Shown here: piece after piece, positions 7,313 to 15,477 of the stretch
How the letters are laid out: each line of letters starts with the position of its first letter
How positions within the stretch are numbered: position 1 is the first letter of the stretch
Made by a program: the position numbers and the translations under genes
The notes under the pieces: model-generated
What the model saw: only the letters and a program-made list of their open reading frames with translations
What the model was told of the DNA's origin: nothing
The model's database searches: none
Source of the DNA: Lysobacter sp.
GTDB lineage: Bacteria; Pseudomonadota; Gammaproteobacteria; Xanthomonadales; Xanthomonadaceae
DNA: 64,000 bases
Reading direction: 5' to 3'
Assembly: GCA_013141175.1 (NCBI GenBank)
Contig: JABFRN010000001.1
Location: forward strand, 124,001-188,000

Positions 7313-8137
7313 TCAGCCGCGCCCGCTTTTGTCTGCCGCAGCGACTTGGGTCACGACCTGGCCATCGATCACCGGCAGGCGGGCGCCCGGCTTGTCGTCC
7401 ATCCTCACATGCTGTTCCTCGCCCCGGTAGCGATAGGTCACGTCGTAGCCGATCACGGTTTTTCCGGTGCCCAGCGGGATCCGGCTGCCCGGTTTGCGAT
7501 CGGTGCGCATCGTGTCGGTGGTGCCGTCCGGATTGCGGTAAGTCACGTTCCAGGCCACGGTGCGGCTGCTGCTGGTGGCTTCCGAAACCGTGCGGCACTG
7601 GCGCTCGGTACGGGTCACCACCTTGCCGCCCACGTGCTTGCGATCGACCCGGTTGCCGATGTAACCGCCGGCGGCAGCACCCGCGACGGTGGCGGCCTTG
7701 CGGCCATTGCCGTCGCCGACCTGGTTGCCGACCAGGCCGCCGATCAGCGCGCCGGCCACGGTTCCGCCGACATTGCCGTCGCGCTCCGGCAGGCGATCCT
7801 GCACCGCCACGTCCTCGCAAATCTCGCGCGGCGCGCTGCCGTTGATGGTCTCGCGCACGGGCTCGGTACCGATCACGGTGGCGTACAGCTTGTCGCTCCT
7901 GGTCAGCGGCTCGACGGCCGTCACCTCGGCGTATTCGAGCTTGCCTCCGGACGGAATATCCGCATCATCATGCAGTCGATCCTCGGCGACCATCGCGGAA
8001 GGCATCGGCTGCGCGAGATCCGCTTCAGCGGTTGCGGCGCCGGATGCCGCCGGACGCGTGTTGTTGATGTAGGCCGCGGTGGCGACACCGCCGACCAGCA
8101 ATGAAGCGAGCGCAATGGCCAATGTGTTGTTGTTCAT
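7313..8137 (-). CDS. Glycine-zipper 2TM domain protein, membrane-associated
   Basis: The 274-residue protein starts with a hydrophobic export or anchor segment (LAIALASLLVGGVATAAYI). Its centre holds a glycine-zipper pair, GGTVAGALIGGLVGNQVG and AATVAGAAAGGYIGNRV, typical of the Rick_17kDa/glycine-zipper 2TM family of envelope proteins. After it comes a duplicated beta-rich part, recognisable from two similar stretches (AWNVTYRNPDG and GYDVTYRYRGE), each followed by a K-P-G-x-R-[IL]-P motif. The function is unknown; relatives are surface or periplasmic proteins. A GGAGG site lies 7 bases before ATG 8137. Confidence 0.8.
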   Translation of the reverse strand: MNNNTLAIALASLLVGGVATAAYINNTRPAASGAATAEADLAQPMPSAMVAEDRLHDDADIPSGGKLEYAEVTAVEPLTRSDKLYATVIGTEPVRETINGSAPREICEDVAVQDRLPERDGNVGGTVAGALIGGLVGNQVGDGNGRKAATVAGAAAGGYIGNRVDRKHVGGKVVTRTERQCRTVSEATSSSRTVAWNVTYRNPDGTTDTMRTDRKPGSRIPLGTGKTVIGYDVTYRYRGEEQHVRMDDKPGARLPVIDGQVVTQVAAADKSGRG

Positions 8138-8306
8138 ATCGAACCTCCGTCAGGGTAATCCCCGCTGTCGGCAGGGATTGCAGCACCGGCAAGCTGAACC
8201 CGGACCCAGCCCGGCCATGCGCGCATGACGAAACCCTGAATCGCAACCCGCAAATCCATCACTGCGTGCTAGCGTTCCCACAATCGCTAATCGTCGGAGC
8301 CTCGCC

Positions 8307-8543
8307 ATGGCCAACCCTCTCGTCTCCCCGATCCTCGGCTTTCTGGGTCGGCTCAGCTTCCCGCGCCTGTTCATGCTGGCCGCCGCATTGTGGGCGCTGG
8401 ACATGGTGGTCCCCGATTTCATCCCGTTCATCGATGAACTGCTGCTGGGCATGGGCACACTGCTGCTGGCGAGCTTCCGCAAGCGCAAAGACCCCGCAGT
8501 GCCGGCCGCCAAGCCGCCGATCGAAGGCGAACGCGTCGGCTGA
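8307..8543 (+). CDS. Small membrane protein, DUF6116-like
   Basis: A 78-residue protein with one or two hydrophobic segments (LFMLAAALWALDMVVPDFI and LLLGMGTLLLASF), a conserved-looking VPDFIPFIDELL loop and a basic, Pro-rich tail. It resembles small xanthomonad proteins labelled DUF6116, but I recognise this only from memory of the family pattern. It sits just upstream of the TatD gene (14 bases between them), so the two are probably co-transcribed. Its function is unknown. Confidence 0.7.
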   Translation: MANPLVSPILGFLGRLSFPRLFMLAAALWALDMVVPDFIPFIDELLLGMGTLLLASFRKRKDPAVPAAKPPIEGERVG

Positions 8544-8557
8544 CCGCGCATCGCACC

Positions 8558-9325
8558 ATGCTCGTCGACAGTCATTCGCACCTCGACGCGGACGAGTTCG
8601 ATCCTGATCGAAGCCAGGTCATCGTCCGCGCACGCGCCGCTGGCGTGACCCGCCAGATCGTGCCGGCGGTGAGTGCCGCCGGTTGGGAGAAGCTGCGGGC
8701 CCTCTGCGCGACCGAACCCGGGTTGTTCCCGGCCTATGGCCTGCATCCGATGTATCTGGCCGAACATCGCCCGGAGCATCTGGTCGCGCTGCGCGAATGG
8801 ATCGAACGCGAGCGCCCGGTGGCGGTCGGTGAATGCGGGCTGGATTTCTTCGTCGAAAACCTCGATGCAGTCCAGCAGTCGCTTTTTTTCGATGGCCAAC
8901 TGCGGCTTGCCCGCGACTTCGATCTGCCGGTGATCGTGCATGCGCGCCGTGCGGTGGATGTGGTGATGGCCGCGATCCGCCGCTTCGGCCCGCTGAGCGG
9001 CGTGATCCACAGTTTTCCCGGCAGCGCCGATCAGGCCAAGCGACTGTACGAACTCGGCTTTCTGATCGGCCTCGGCGGCCCGGTGACCTACGAGCGCGCG
9101 AGTCGGCTGCGCACGCTCGCGGCAACGGTGCCGATCGAATGCCTGCTGCTGGAAACCGATGCACCCGACCAGCCCGACAGCGGGCATCGCGGGCTGCGCA
9201 ACGAGCCCGCGCGATTGACGACTGTGCGCGATGCCATCGCCGCTTTGCGCGGCGTCGCGCCGGAAGTCGTGGCGCGTGCGACGACAGTGAATGCGGAGCG
9301 GTTGTTCGGCTTATCCGGCCGTTGA
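8558..9325 (+). CDS. TatD family metal-dependent deoxyribonuclease
   Basis: The 255-residue protein is a TIM-barrel amidohydrolase-like nuclease. Metal ligands are visible in order: DSHSHLD at residue 4, the glutamate of AVGECGLDFF, the histidine of PVIVHARRA, the GVIHSFPGS histidine and the LLLETDAPD aspartate. TatD proteins act as 3'-5' DNA or RNA exonucleases in DNA repair and turnover; this one looks closest to the YjjV branch. Its 3' end overlaps that of the convergent tcdA gene by 15 bases, so no terminator can lie between them. Confidence 0.9.
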   Translation: MLVDSHSHLDADEFDPDRSQVIVRARAAGVTRQIVPAVSAAGWEKLRALCATEPGLFPAYGLHPMYLAEHRPEHLVALREWIERERPVAVGECGLDFFVENLDAVQQSLFFDGQLRLARDFDLPVIVHARRAVDVVMAAIRRFGPLSGVIHSFPGSADQAKRLYELGFLIGLGGPVTYERASRLRTLAATVPIECLLLETDAPDQPDSGHRGLRNEPARLTTVRDAIAALRGVAPEVVARATTVNAERLFGLSGR

Positions 9326-10162
9326 TTCTTCCGACGAAGCGTCGGCCTTCGGCTTCAACAAGAGTTCCAGCGCCTTACCCGCTGCAGCGAACGCAAAAGC
9401 ACCGGTGATGTGGGTTGCGGCGCCGAGGCCAGCGCCGCAATCGAGTTTGAGCGCGGCATCGGCACCGACCTTGGGCCGCAACCCGCAAACGGTGCCGTCG
9501 GCCTGCGGGTATTGCACGTTTTCCAGCGAATAGATCGCAGGCACGCTGAAATACCGCTTCGGCGTTTTCGGAAAATTGAATTCGCTGCGCAGCTTCTTGC
9601 GGATCAGCGCAAGCATCGCGTCGTGCTCGGTGCGCGAAAGATCGCGCACGCGCACCAGCGTCGGATCCAACCGCCCCCCGGCAGCGCCGACGGTGATGAT
9701 CGGGATCTTGCGTCGGCGACACCAGGCGATGGCTTCGACCTTGGTGCGAAAACTGTCGCAGGCGTCGATCACCAGATCGTAGCCGCGCCCGAGCAGGTCT
9801 TCGAGGTTGGCAGGCGTGAGGAAACTCGCCACCGCCTCCACCGCGACCCCCGGATTGATCGCCCGGCAGCGTTCAGCCATGGCCTCGGCCTTGCCGCGAC
9901 CGTACTGGCCGGCCAAGGCCGGCAATTGACGGTTGGTGTTGGAGACGCAGAGGTCATCGGCATCGATCAGCGTCAGCCGGCCCACGCCGCTGCGCGCCAG
10001 CGCCTCGACCAGCCAGGAGCCGACCCCGCCAAGCCCGACCACCGCGACGTGGCTGCGCGAAAAGCGCGCCAGCGCGCCGGCGCCGTAGAGGCGGTCGATC
10101 CCGCCGAATCGTTCTGTCCAGCGGTCGTCGAGGGCGCTGTCGTCGGGTGCGATCGGATGCAT
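9311..10162 (-). CDS. tcdA: tRNA threonylcarbamoyladenosine dehydratase TcdA (CsdL)
   Basis: A 283-residue E1-like enzyme that, by family, uses ATP to cyclise t6A37 in ANN-decoding tRNAs to ct6A. It opens with RFGGIDRLYG, then the nucleotide-binding VAVVGLGGVGSWLVEALARS Rossmann loop, the aspartate of LTLIDADDLCVSN and NRQLPAL. Downstream lie VIDACDS, the FPKTPKRYFSVP segment and the C-terminal GAFAFAAAG helix, all typical of TcdA/CsdL. The usual CsdA/CsdE partners are not in this window. Confidence 0.92.
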   Translation of the reverse strand: MHPIAPDDSALDDRWTERFGGIDRLYGAGALARFSRSHVAVVGLGGVGSWLVEALARSGVGRLTLIDADDLCVSNTNRQLPALAGQYGRGKAEAMAERCRAINPGVAVEAVASFLTPANLEDLLGRGYDLVIDACDSFRTKVEAIAWCRRRKIPIITVGAAGGRLDPTLVRVRDLSRTEHDAMLALIRKKLRSEFNFPKTPKRYFSVPAIYSLENVQYPQADGTVCGLRPKVGADAALKLDCGAGLGAATHITGAFAFAAAGKALELLLKPKADASSEESTAG

Positions 10163-10256
10163 CCCTCCAGTCTAACGGACCACGCGCGCCCGGCGCTCCG
10201 GCGTCTGCCGGTCGCCCGGCATGTTATGTTTTCGCGAAACCGCATGGAGTTGCCGC

Positions 10257-10700
10257 ATGTCCACCACGCCCGACCAAGCCCGCCCGAAGTCCTCCGCTTT
10301 CGGACGCTATTTCTTCGTCTTCCTGCTCGGCGCGGCGCTCGGCGCCATCGGCCTGGTGGCAGCGCTCAACTCATGGAACGCGAGAAAAGACCACTTCCCG
10401 GAAGGCGTGATGTACGTGCAGGAATGGCATCTCAAGCAACTGGGCGCGAAAGCGGCCGAGAACCACTGCAACGCCACCGACATCATTCCGCATCTGAAAG
10501 GTCTGCGCACCTTGTCCGACGACCTGGAACGCGCGTTTCCGGATCTCAGCGACGACGAGCGTTTCGTCAAACAGGCCAGCGGCATGCGCGCCACGCTCGA
10601 TGGCGCACTGTCCGCCCCGCCGATCAACTGCGAAGGCGTGAATGCGGTCGCGGCCAAGATCGGCGAAAGCTGCAAAGGCTGCCATCAGGATTTCCGCTGA
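10257..10700 (+). CDS. Membrane-anchored cytochrome c'-like haem protein
   Basis: The 147-residue protein has a cytoplasmic N-tail, one transmembrane helix (FFVFLLGAALGAIGLVAAL) and a periplasmic helical domain ending CKGCHQDFR. A CxxCH haem site so close to the C-terminus, followed by F/Y-R, is the cytochrome c' pattern. Such domains bind haem covalently in the periplasm and may sense or bind NO or shuttle electrons; the role here is not evident. I chose ATG 10257 because TGGAGT lies 6 bases upstream and the sequence begins sensibly there. A strong terminator follows. Confidence 0.72.
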   Translation: MSTTPDQARPKSSAFGRYFFVFLLGAALGAIGLVAALNSWNARKDHFPEGVMYVQEWHLKQLGAKAAENHCNATDIIPHLKGLRTLSDDLERAFPDLSDDERFVKQASGMRATLDGALSAPPINCEGVNAVAAKIGESCKGCHQDFR

Positions 10701-10736
10701 CGGAACGCCCGCTGCGCACCACCGCCGCGAAACAAC

Positions 10737-10775
10737 GCACAACCCTGTCGCAAGACGGGGTTGTGCGTTTGTGAT
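10737..10775 (+). terminator. Terminator of the cytochrome gene
   Basis: CGCACAACCC and GGGTTGTGCG form a 10-bp stem, extended inward by a T-G wobble and a GTC/GAC pair around a GCAA loop. It is followed by TTTGTG. It lies about 35 bases after the cytochrome stop codon and before the first M35 promoter. Confidence 0.75.
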
Positions 10776-10805
10776 TCCGGACACATTCGGTGCTGCAAGG
10801 CAACG

Positions 10806-10834
10806 TGCACACGGGCATGTGCACGACATATGAT
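10806..10834 (+). promoter_or_regulatory. Candidate sigma-70 promoter of the first M35 peptidase
   Basis: TGCACA and TATGAT, with exactly 17 bases between them, match the -35 and -10 consensus at 4 of 6 and 5 of 6 positions. The -10 begins 56 bases before the start codon. The paralogous gene downstream has the same TATGAT at 52 bases before its own start, which supports both as real promoter elements. Confidence 0.5.
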
Positions 10835-10884
10835 CGGAGTCGCCCGCATCCGCGGGCATTTACTTAGACTCTGGGGGCAACGGA

Positions 10885-11997
10885 ATGAAGTTCAACGCAA
10901 TCAGTACGCTCGGCGCCACGACAGTGCTCGCCGCAACCATCGCCAGCGTATTCGCAGGCGCGGAAGCCGCTCCGAAAATCGAAAACGCCAATCCGCTTCG
11001 CGTCGGCATGCTGGCGCTGGGCGATGGCAACGTCGAAGTCACGGTCACGAATACCAGCCGCAAGATCGCGCGCATCCCCAAATGGCAGCTGCCGTCCGCA
11101 GTGGCCGAGTCCAACCTGTTCGCCATCACCCACGACGGCGAAGAAGTCCGTTACGAAGGCCGCATGATCAAGCGGACCACGCCGACGGCCGCCGATTTCG
11201 CGATCCTGCGTCCGGGCCAGAGCCATCGGGTCACGCTGAACCTCGCCGAAGCCTACGATCTGTCGCGGACCGGCGACTACACCGTCACCTTCGCCGCACC
11301 GCTGCAGTTCGCATCGCTGTCGGGCGGCGCGCAGTTGAAGCAGAGCAGCGGTCTGCCGATGGTCGCCCAGAGCGCACCGATGCGGCTCTGGATGGAAGGC
11401 GGCGCGACAACGCCGACCGAACGCCTGGACCAGGCCGCCGCCGAAGCCAGAAAGGCCAAGGTGAGCCCGACCGCCGTCGTCAACGGCGTCAACTATGTCG
11501 GCTGCACCACAGCCCGCACCACGTCGGCAGGCACCGCCGTCAACTCCGCGCGCACCTACGCCACCAATGCGAAGGGCTACCTCAACGCGGGCACGACCGG
11601 TCCACGCTACACCTCGTGGTTCGGCGCCTACACCTCCAGCCGCTACAACACCGCCAAGCAGCACTTCACCAGCATCAGCACCGCGATCAACCAGAACGCC
11701 GGCCAGATCACCATCAATTGCGGCTGCACGCAGAACTACTACGCCTACGTCTACCCGACCCAGCCGTACCAGATCTATGTCTGCAACGCATTCTGGAGCG
11801 CTCCGAACACGGGCACCGACTCCAAGGCCGGTACGCTGATCCACGAAATGAGCCACTTCAACGTGGTGGCTGCCACCGACGATTGGGCCTATGGCCAGTC
11901 GGCCGCCAGGAGTCTGGCGACCAGCAACCCGGCCCGGGCGCTGGACAACGCGGACAACCACGAGTACTTCTCCGAGAACACGCCAGCGCAGAACTGA
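10885..11997 (+). CDS. Secreted M35 (aspzincin) metallo-endopeptidase, copy 1
   Basis: The 370-residue preproprotein has a signal peptide ending near AGAEA (residues 1-28), a beta-sandwich-like propeptide (about 30-190) and a C-terminal peptidase domain. The zinc site is HEMSH at residues 320-324, and the third ligand is the aspartate at 333 in ATDDWAYG. Its spacing after HExxH is the same as in fungal peptidyl-Lys metalloendopeptidases (M35). Cys residues in ITINCGCTQNYYAYVY probably form disulphides. By family it is a secreted zinc protease, possibly Lys-specific. It is followed by a terminator and then a close paralogue, so the pair is a tandem duplication. Confidence 0.85.
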   Translation: MKFNAISTLGATTVLAATIASVFAGAEAAPKIENANPLRVGMLALGDGNVEVTVTNTSRKIARIPKWQLPSAVAESNLFAITHDGEEVRYEGRMIKRTTPTAADFAILRPGQSHRVTLNLAEAYDLSRTGDYTVTFAAPLQFASLSGGAQLKQSSGLPMVAQSAPMRLWMEGGATTPTERLDQAAAEARKAKVSPTAVVNGVNYVGCTTARTTSAGTAVNSARTYATNAKGYLNAGTTGPRYTSWFGAYTSSRYNTAKQHFTSISTAINQNAGQITINCGCTQNYYAYVYPTQPYQIYVCNAFWSAPNTGTDSKAGTLIHEMSHFNVVAATDDWAYGQSAARSLATSNPARALDNADNHEYFSENTPAQN

Positions 11998-12023
11998 GCC
12001 ACCGGATTCACATGCACTTCGGA

Positions 12024-12052
12024 ACGGCCCGCTTCGGCGGGCCGTTTCTTTT
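12024..12052 (+). terminator. Terminator of M35 peptidase copy 1
   Basis: ACGGCCCGC, TTCG loop and GCGGGCCGT form a 9-bp stem followed by TTCTTTTC. It lies about 25 bases beyond the stop codon, so the two tandem peptidase genes are probably separate transcription units. Confidence 0.8.
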
Positions 12053-12096
12053 CCGGGCACCGGGATGGGACGGTGTTTCCTGAACAAGCCGGGCCG

Positions 12097-12125
12097 TGTA
12101 CGCCCCCCATCGGCATCGATATGAT
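12097..12125 (+). promoter_or_regulatory. Possible promoter of M35 peptidase copy 2
   Basis: A TATGAT -10 element at 12120-12125 lies 52 bases before the start codon. The -35 candidate (TGTACG, 17 bases upstream) is poor. The -10 is identical to that of copy 1 and sits at nearly the same distance from the gene. Confidence 0.35.
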
Positions 12126-12171
12126 AGGGCTCTGATCAGCGAGCCTCCGTTCGCGCAGGGGAACCCTCACG

Positions 12172-13272
12172 ATGACGTACAAACTTCCGCACACCCTCGG
12201 CACCGGCCTCGCCCTGACCGCGATCGCCGCTGGCGCGCTGGCCGTCGCCACCGCGGCCCCCCCGGTCAAGTCGTTCAATCCTCTGCGCGTCAGCGTGGTT
12301 TCGCTCGGCAACGACAAGGTCGAAGTCACGCTCACCAACACCAGCCGCAAGAACGTGCGTATTCCGAAATGGCAGCTGCCCTCGGAAGTACAGCGTTCGA
12401 ACCTGTTCCGGATCACCCGGGACGGCCAGGAAGTCGGTTTCGAAGGTGCGATGGTCAAACGCGGCGTTCCCACCGCCGAGGATTTCGCGATCCTGCGTCC
12501 GGGCCGCAGCTATCGCAGCGTCGTTGCACTGGGCAGCGCCTACGACCTGTCGAAAGCAGGGCATTACACCGTCACCTATGCGGCGCCGCTGCAATACGCA
12601 TCGCTGTCCGGCGGCACCCGCCTGCAACAGACCAACGGCTTCCCGATGGTTGCGCAGGGCGCGCCGATCCGGATGACGCTCGACCAGCCGGCCACGCTCC
12701 CCAGCGGCGGCCGGCTCCGCCCTGTCTTGCCGTCCAATCCGGAACTGTCCGACGTCCTCGGCGTGAGTTACGCCGCATGCACCGCCACCCAGCAGACCGC
12801 CCTCGACAAGGCCGTCCTCTCGGCGCGGACCTACACCGAACGCGCCAAAGGCTATCTCAACGCAGGCACCACCGGTGCGCGCTACACCACCTGGTTCGGC
12901 GCTTATCTCAATACGCGTTACGCCACCGCGCAGCAGCATTTCACGAAGATCGACGAGGCGATGGATTGGACCAACGGCCAAGTCACCATCAACTGCGGCT
13001 GCACGCAGAATTACTATGCTTACGTTTACAAGAACCAGCCGTACGAGATCTATGTCTGCAACTCGTTCTGGACCGCACCGCTGATCGGCACCGATTCCAG
13101 GGCCGGGACACTGATCCATGAGATGAGTCACTTCACCGTGGTGGCCGATACCGACGACTGGGTGTATGGCCAAAGCGCCGCAAGCAATCTTGCGGCCACC
13201 AACCCCACGAATGCGGTGGACAACGCCGACAATCACGAGTACTTCTCCGAGAACACGCCGGCGCAGAACTGA
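12172..13272 (+). CDS. Secreted M35 (aspzincin) metallo-endopeptidase, copy 2
   Basis: A 366-residue paralogue of the gene just upstream, alike along nearly its whole length. It has a signal peptide to about residue 29, the same NTSRKxxRIPKWQLPS and DFAILRPG propeptide blocks, and the catalytic HEMSH at residues 316-320 with the third zinc ligand Asp at 329 (DTDDWVYG). The C-terminal DNADNHEYFSENTPAQN is identical in both copies. The least conserved part is the linker between propeptide and catalytic domain (about residues 175-205), where copy 2 is Pro/Leu-rich. This could reflect different maturation or partners. It is probably exported by Sec and then a type II pathway; the sequence shows only the signal peptide. 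Confidence 0.85.
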   Translation: MTYKLPHTLGTGLALTAIAAGALAVATAAPPVKSFNPLRVSVVSLGNDKVEVTLTNTSRKNVRIPKWQLPSEVQRSNLFRITRDGQEVGFEGAMVKRGVPTAEDFAILRPGRSYRSVVALGSAYDLSKAGHYTVTYAAPLQYASLSGGTRLQQTNGFPMVAQGAPIRMTLDQPATLPSGGRLRPVLPSNPELSDVLGVSYAACTATQQTALDKAVLSARTYTERAKGYLNAGTTGARYTTWFGAYLNTRYATAQQHFTKIDEAMDWTNGQVTINCGCTQNYYAYVYKNQPYEIYVCNSFWTAPLIGTDSRAGTLIHEMSHFTVVADTDDWVYGQSAASNLAATNPTNAVDNADNHEYFSENTPAQN

Positions 13273-13292
13273 AACGCCTTCACCACCTCCTC

Positions 13293-13322
13293 GACGGCCC
13301 GCTACGGCGGGCCGTCGTCGTT
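13293..13322 (+). terminator. Hairpin terminator after M35 peptidase copy 2
   Basis: GACGGCCCGC, TACG loop and GCGGGCCGTC form a perfect 10-bp stem followed only by GTCGTTC, so the T-run is weak. It closely resembles the terminator of copy 1 (shared CGGCCCGC core), which suggests that the terminator was duplicated with the gene. Confidence 0.6.
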
Positions 13323-13399
13323 CAGAAACCCGAATGCAGTCGCCGCGCCGGCATGCCATCATGCTGCGCACGCGCGCGTCGCGCGCCACCGGATCGTCC

Positions 13400-13900
13400 A
13401 TGGAACAGCAAGTCCTGCTCTATATTCTCGCCGCCGTTCTGATCGTCGTCGGCATCCTCGGTGTCATTCTTCCCGCACTGCCCGGGCTGCCGCTGGTCTT
13501 CGGCGGCATGCTGCTCGCCGCCTGGGTCGACGGCTTCGAGCGGATCGGCGTGTGGACGCTGGTCATCCTCGGCGTGCTTACGCTGCTGTCGCTGGTGATC
13601 GATATCGTCGCCACCGCGATGGGTGCGAAACGCGTGGGCGCAAGCCGGCTGGCCATCGTCGGCGCCATGCTCGGCACCATCGTCGGTTTGTTCTTCGGCT
13701 TCGTCGGCGTGTTCATTGCGCCCTTCGTCGGCGCGGTGATCGGCGAGCTGCTGCATCGACGCAAGCTCGAGCGCAGCGACGTCGGTCACGCCACGAAGGT
13801 CGGCCTCGGCACCTGGTTCGGCATCGTATTGGGCGTGGTGTCGAAACTCGCGCTCGCCTTCGCCATGCTCGGCCTGTTCTTTTTCGCGTGGTATTTCTGA
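13400..13900 (+). CDS. DUF456 integral membrane protein
   Basis: The 166-residue protein is almost all hydrophobic, with repeated Gly-rich helices: an N-terminal ILGVILPALPGLPLVFGGML segment and a later GTIVGLFFGFVGVFIAPFVG segment. The PALPG-x-P motif and paired glycine-rich helices are typical of DUF456. Its function is unknown. It ends five bases before the mechanosensitive channel gene, so the two are probably one transcript. Confidence 0.83.
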   Translation: MEQQVLLYILAAVLIVVGILGVILPALPGLPLVFGGMLLAAWVDGFERIGVWTLVILGVLTLLSLVIDIVATAMGAKRVGASRLAIVGAMLGTIVGLFFGFVGVFIAPFVGAVIGELLHRRKLERSDVGHATKVGLGTWFGIVLGVVSKLALAFAMLGLFFFAWYF

Positions 13901-13904
13901 TCGC

Positions 13905-15068
13905 ATGATGGCCTCGGCTTTCTTACCGCAACGGTTTGTCGCAATCGCACTGTGCTGCCTGCTGTGGCTGGGCGTGGCCTTTCCGGCAACCGCGCAGTCC
14001 AACCAGGTCGACAAGGCGATCGCCGCGCTTCGTACCGACCCGGTCGAAGCCGGATCCCCCATCCGCAGCCGCTGCGATGCAGGCCATCTCGGCGAGTGCG
14101 TCGACAGGATCGTCGACAACGCCAACGATGCGCTGGTCCGCCTGCTGGAACGCGTGCCGCAATTGATCCTGGCGCTGCTGGTGCTGCTGTTCGCCAGCTG
14201 GATCTCGCGCTTCATCGCCAACCGCCTGCACTTGATCAAGGTCCGTTCGCAGAACCCGTACATGAGCGGACTGCTGCGGACGATCGTGCGCACCGCCATC
14301 ATGCTGGTCGCCGTGCTGATCGCGCTCGATCTGATCGGCCTGACCTCGGTGGTCGGCGCGGTGCTCGGCTCCGCGGGTGTCGTCGGCCTGGTCCTGGGCT
14401 TCGCCTTCCGGGAAATCGCCGAGAACTACATCGCCGGCATCCTGCTCAGCGTGCGCCGGCCGTTCGAGCCCGGCGATCATGTGATGATCGAGAGCCGCGA
14501 AGGCAAAGTGATTTCCGTCAACTCGCGCGCCACCGTGCTGATGACGCTCGACGGCAATCACCTGCAACTGCCGAACAGTCTCGTATTCAAGTCGGTCGTG
14601 CTGAACTACAGCAAGAATCCGAAGCGTCGTTTCGATTTCGGCATGCTGATCGACAGCAGCCAGTCGATCCGCGAATCGCAGACCCTGGCGATGGCGGCGA
14701 TCGCGCAGATCGAGGGTGTGCTGGACGAACCCGCGCCGGCCTGGACCGTGGTCGAATTCGGTGCCGCGGGGATCCAGTTGCGTTTCTACGGCTGGGTCGA
14801 CCAACGCGAAACCGACCTGGGCAAAGTCCGCAGCGAAGCGATCCGCCGGGTGAAATCCGCGTTCGCGGATGCCGGTATCGAGGCGCCGCGGACGACTTAC
14901 CACATCGTGACCTCCCGGCAACGCGATGCGCAGGAAATCGATGCGATGATCGAGCCCGAAAACGGCGCGGACATTTCGGTCAATCGCGACATCGATGTAC
15001 AGGTCGCGGCGGCGCGCGAAGGCGACGCCGGGCAGAACCTGTTGCAGCCGGAGTCGGCCCCGCGCTGA
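13905..15068 (+). CDS. Small-conductance mechanosensitive channel, MscS family
   Basis: The 387-residue protein has a cleavable signal peptide (cleavage near FPATAQ), a short periplasmic region containing a Cys pair, and then the MscS core. The pore-lining TM3 is visible as VVGAVLGSAGVVGLVLGFAF, followed by REIAENYIAGILL. Then come the beta domain (PFEPGDHVMIESREGKVISV, NSRATVLMTLDGNHLQLPNS) and the alpha/beta cytoplasmic domain. In the family it opens under membrane tension to relieve osmotic downshock. The C-terminal tail after about residue 345 is acidic and lacks similarity to E. coli MscS. Confidence 0.9.
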   Translation: MMASAFLPQRFVAIALCCLLWLGVAFPATAQSNQVDKAIAALRTDPVEAGSPIRSRCDAGHLGECVDRIVDNANDALVRLLERVPQLILALLVLLFASWISRFIANRLHLIKVRSQNPYMSGLLRTIVRTAIMLVAVLIALDLIGLTSVVGAVLGSAGVVGLVLGFAFREIAENYIAGILLSVRRPFEPGDHVMIESREGKVISVNSRATVLMTLDGNHLQLPNSLVFKSVVLNYSKNPKRRFDFGMLIDSSQSIRESQTLAMAAIAQIEGVLDEPAPAWTVVEFGAAGIQLRFYGWVDQRETDLGKVRSEAIRRVKSAFADAGIEAPRTTYHIVTSRQRDAQEIDAMIEPENGADISVNRDIDVQVAAAREGDAGQNLLQPESAPR

Positions 15069-15477
15069 TCGCCGGCCGCTTTGCAGGAATCTCCGCACGG
15101 TCACCCGCTTCGATACCACGGAATGGATCGGACGCAGCAGCTGAACGCGACGGATCGACGGGCACATTCCGCCACAGGCAAATCAATGATCTCCGTCGCA
15201 AATCATGGTTTATCCATGATGATTCGATTGACAACGCGGTCGACGCATGTGACATATCGACCCGGCTCAATCGGGCAATGCGCGGCGTCTGATCGTGAGA
15301 TCGATCCAGCCGCACGACATATCCAACGGTTGCACAATCCTGTTTGCCGATCATGAACGTGGCGCATTCCGGAAGAGAGGGCCATTCCCAAGTGCATCAT
15401 GCACACCGATCATCACGCCGCAAGGAGAACCAACGGCGCGATGCTTCGGAATCACGTAGATCTTAATGGAGGAAGAC
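15069..15477 (+). other. Intergenic region upstream of the trypsin-like protease
   Basis: A 409-base gap with no convincing gene. It contains a perfect TTGACA at 15228-15233, but only weak -10 candidates follow (GACATA at 17 bases). If that promoter were used, the leader would exceed 200 bases. A GGAGGA site at the very end fixes the downstream start codon. GC is visibly lower between about 15180 and 15240, as expected for a regulatory region. Confidence 0.35.
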
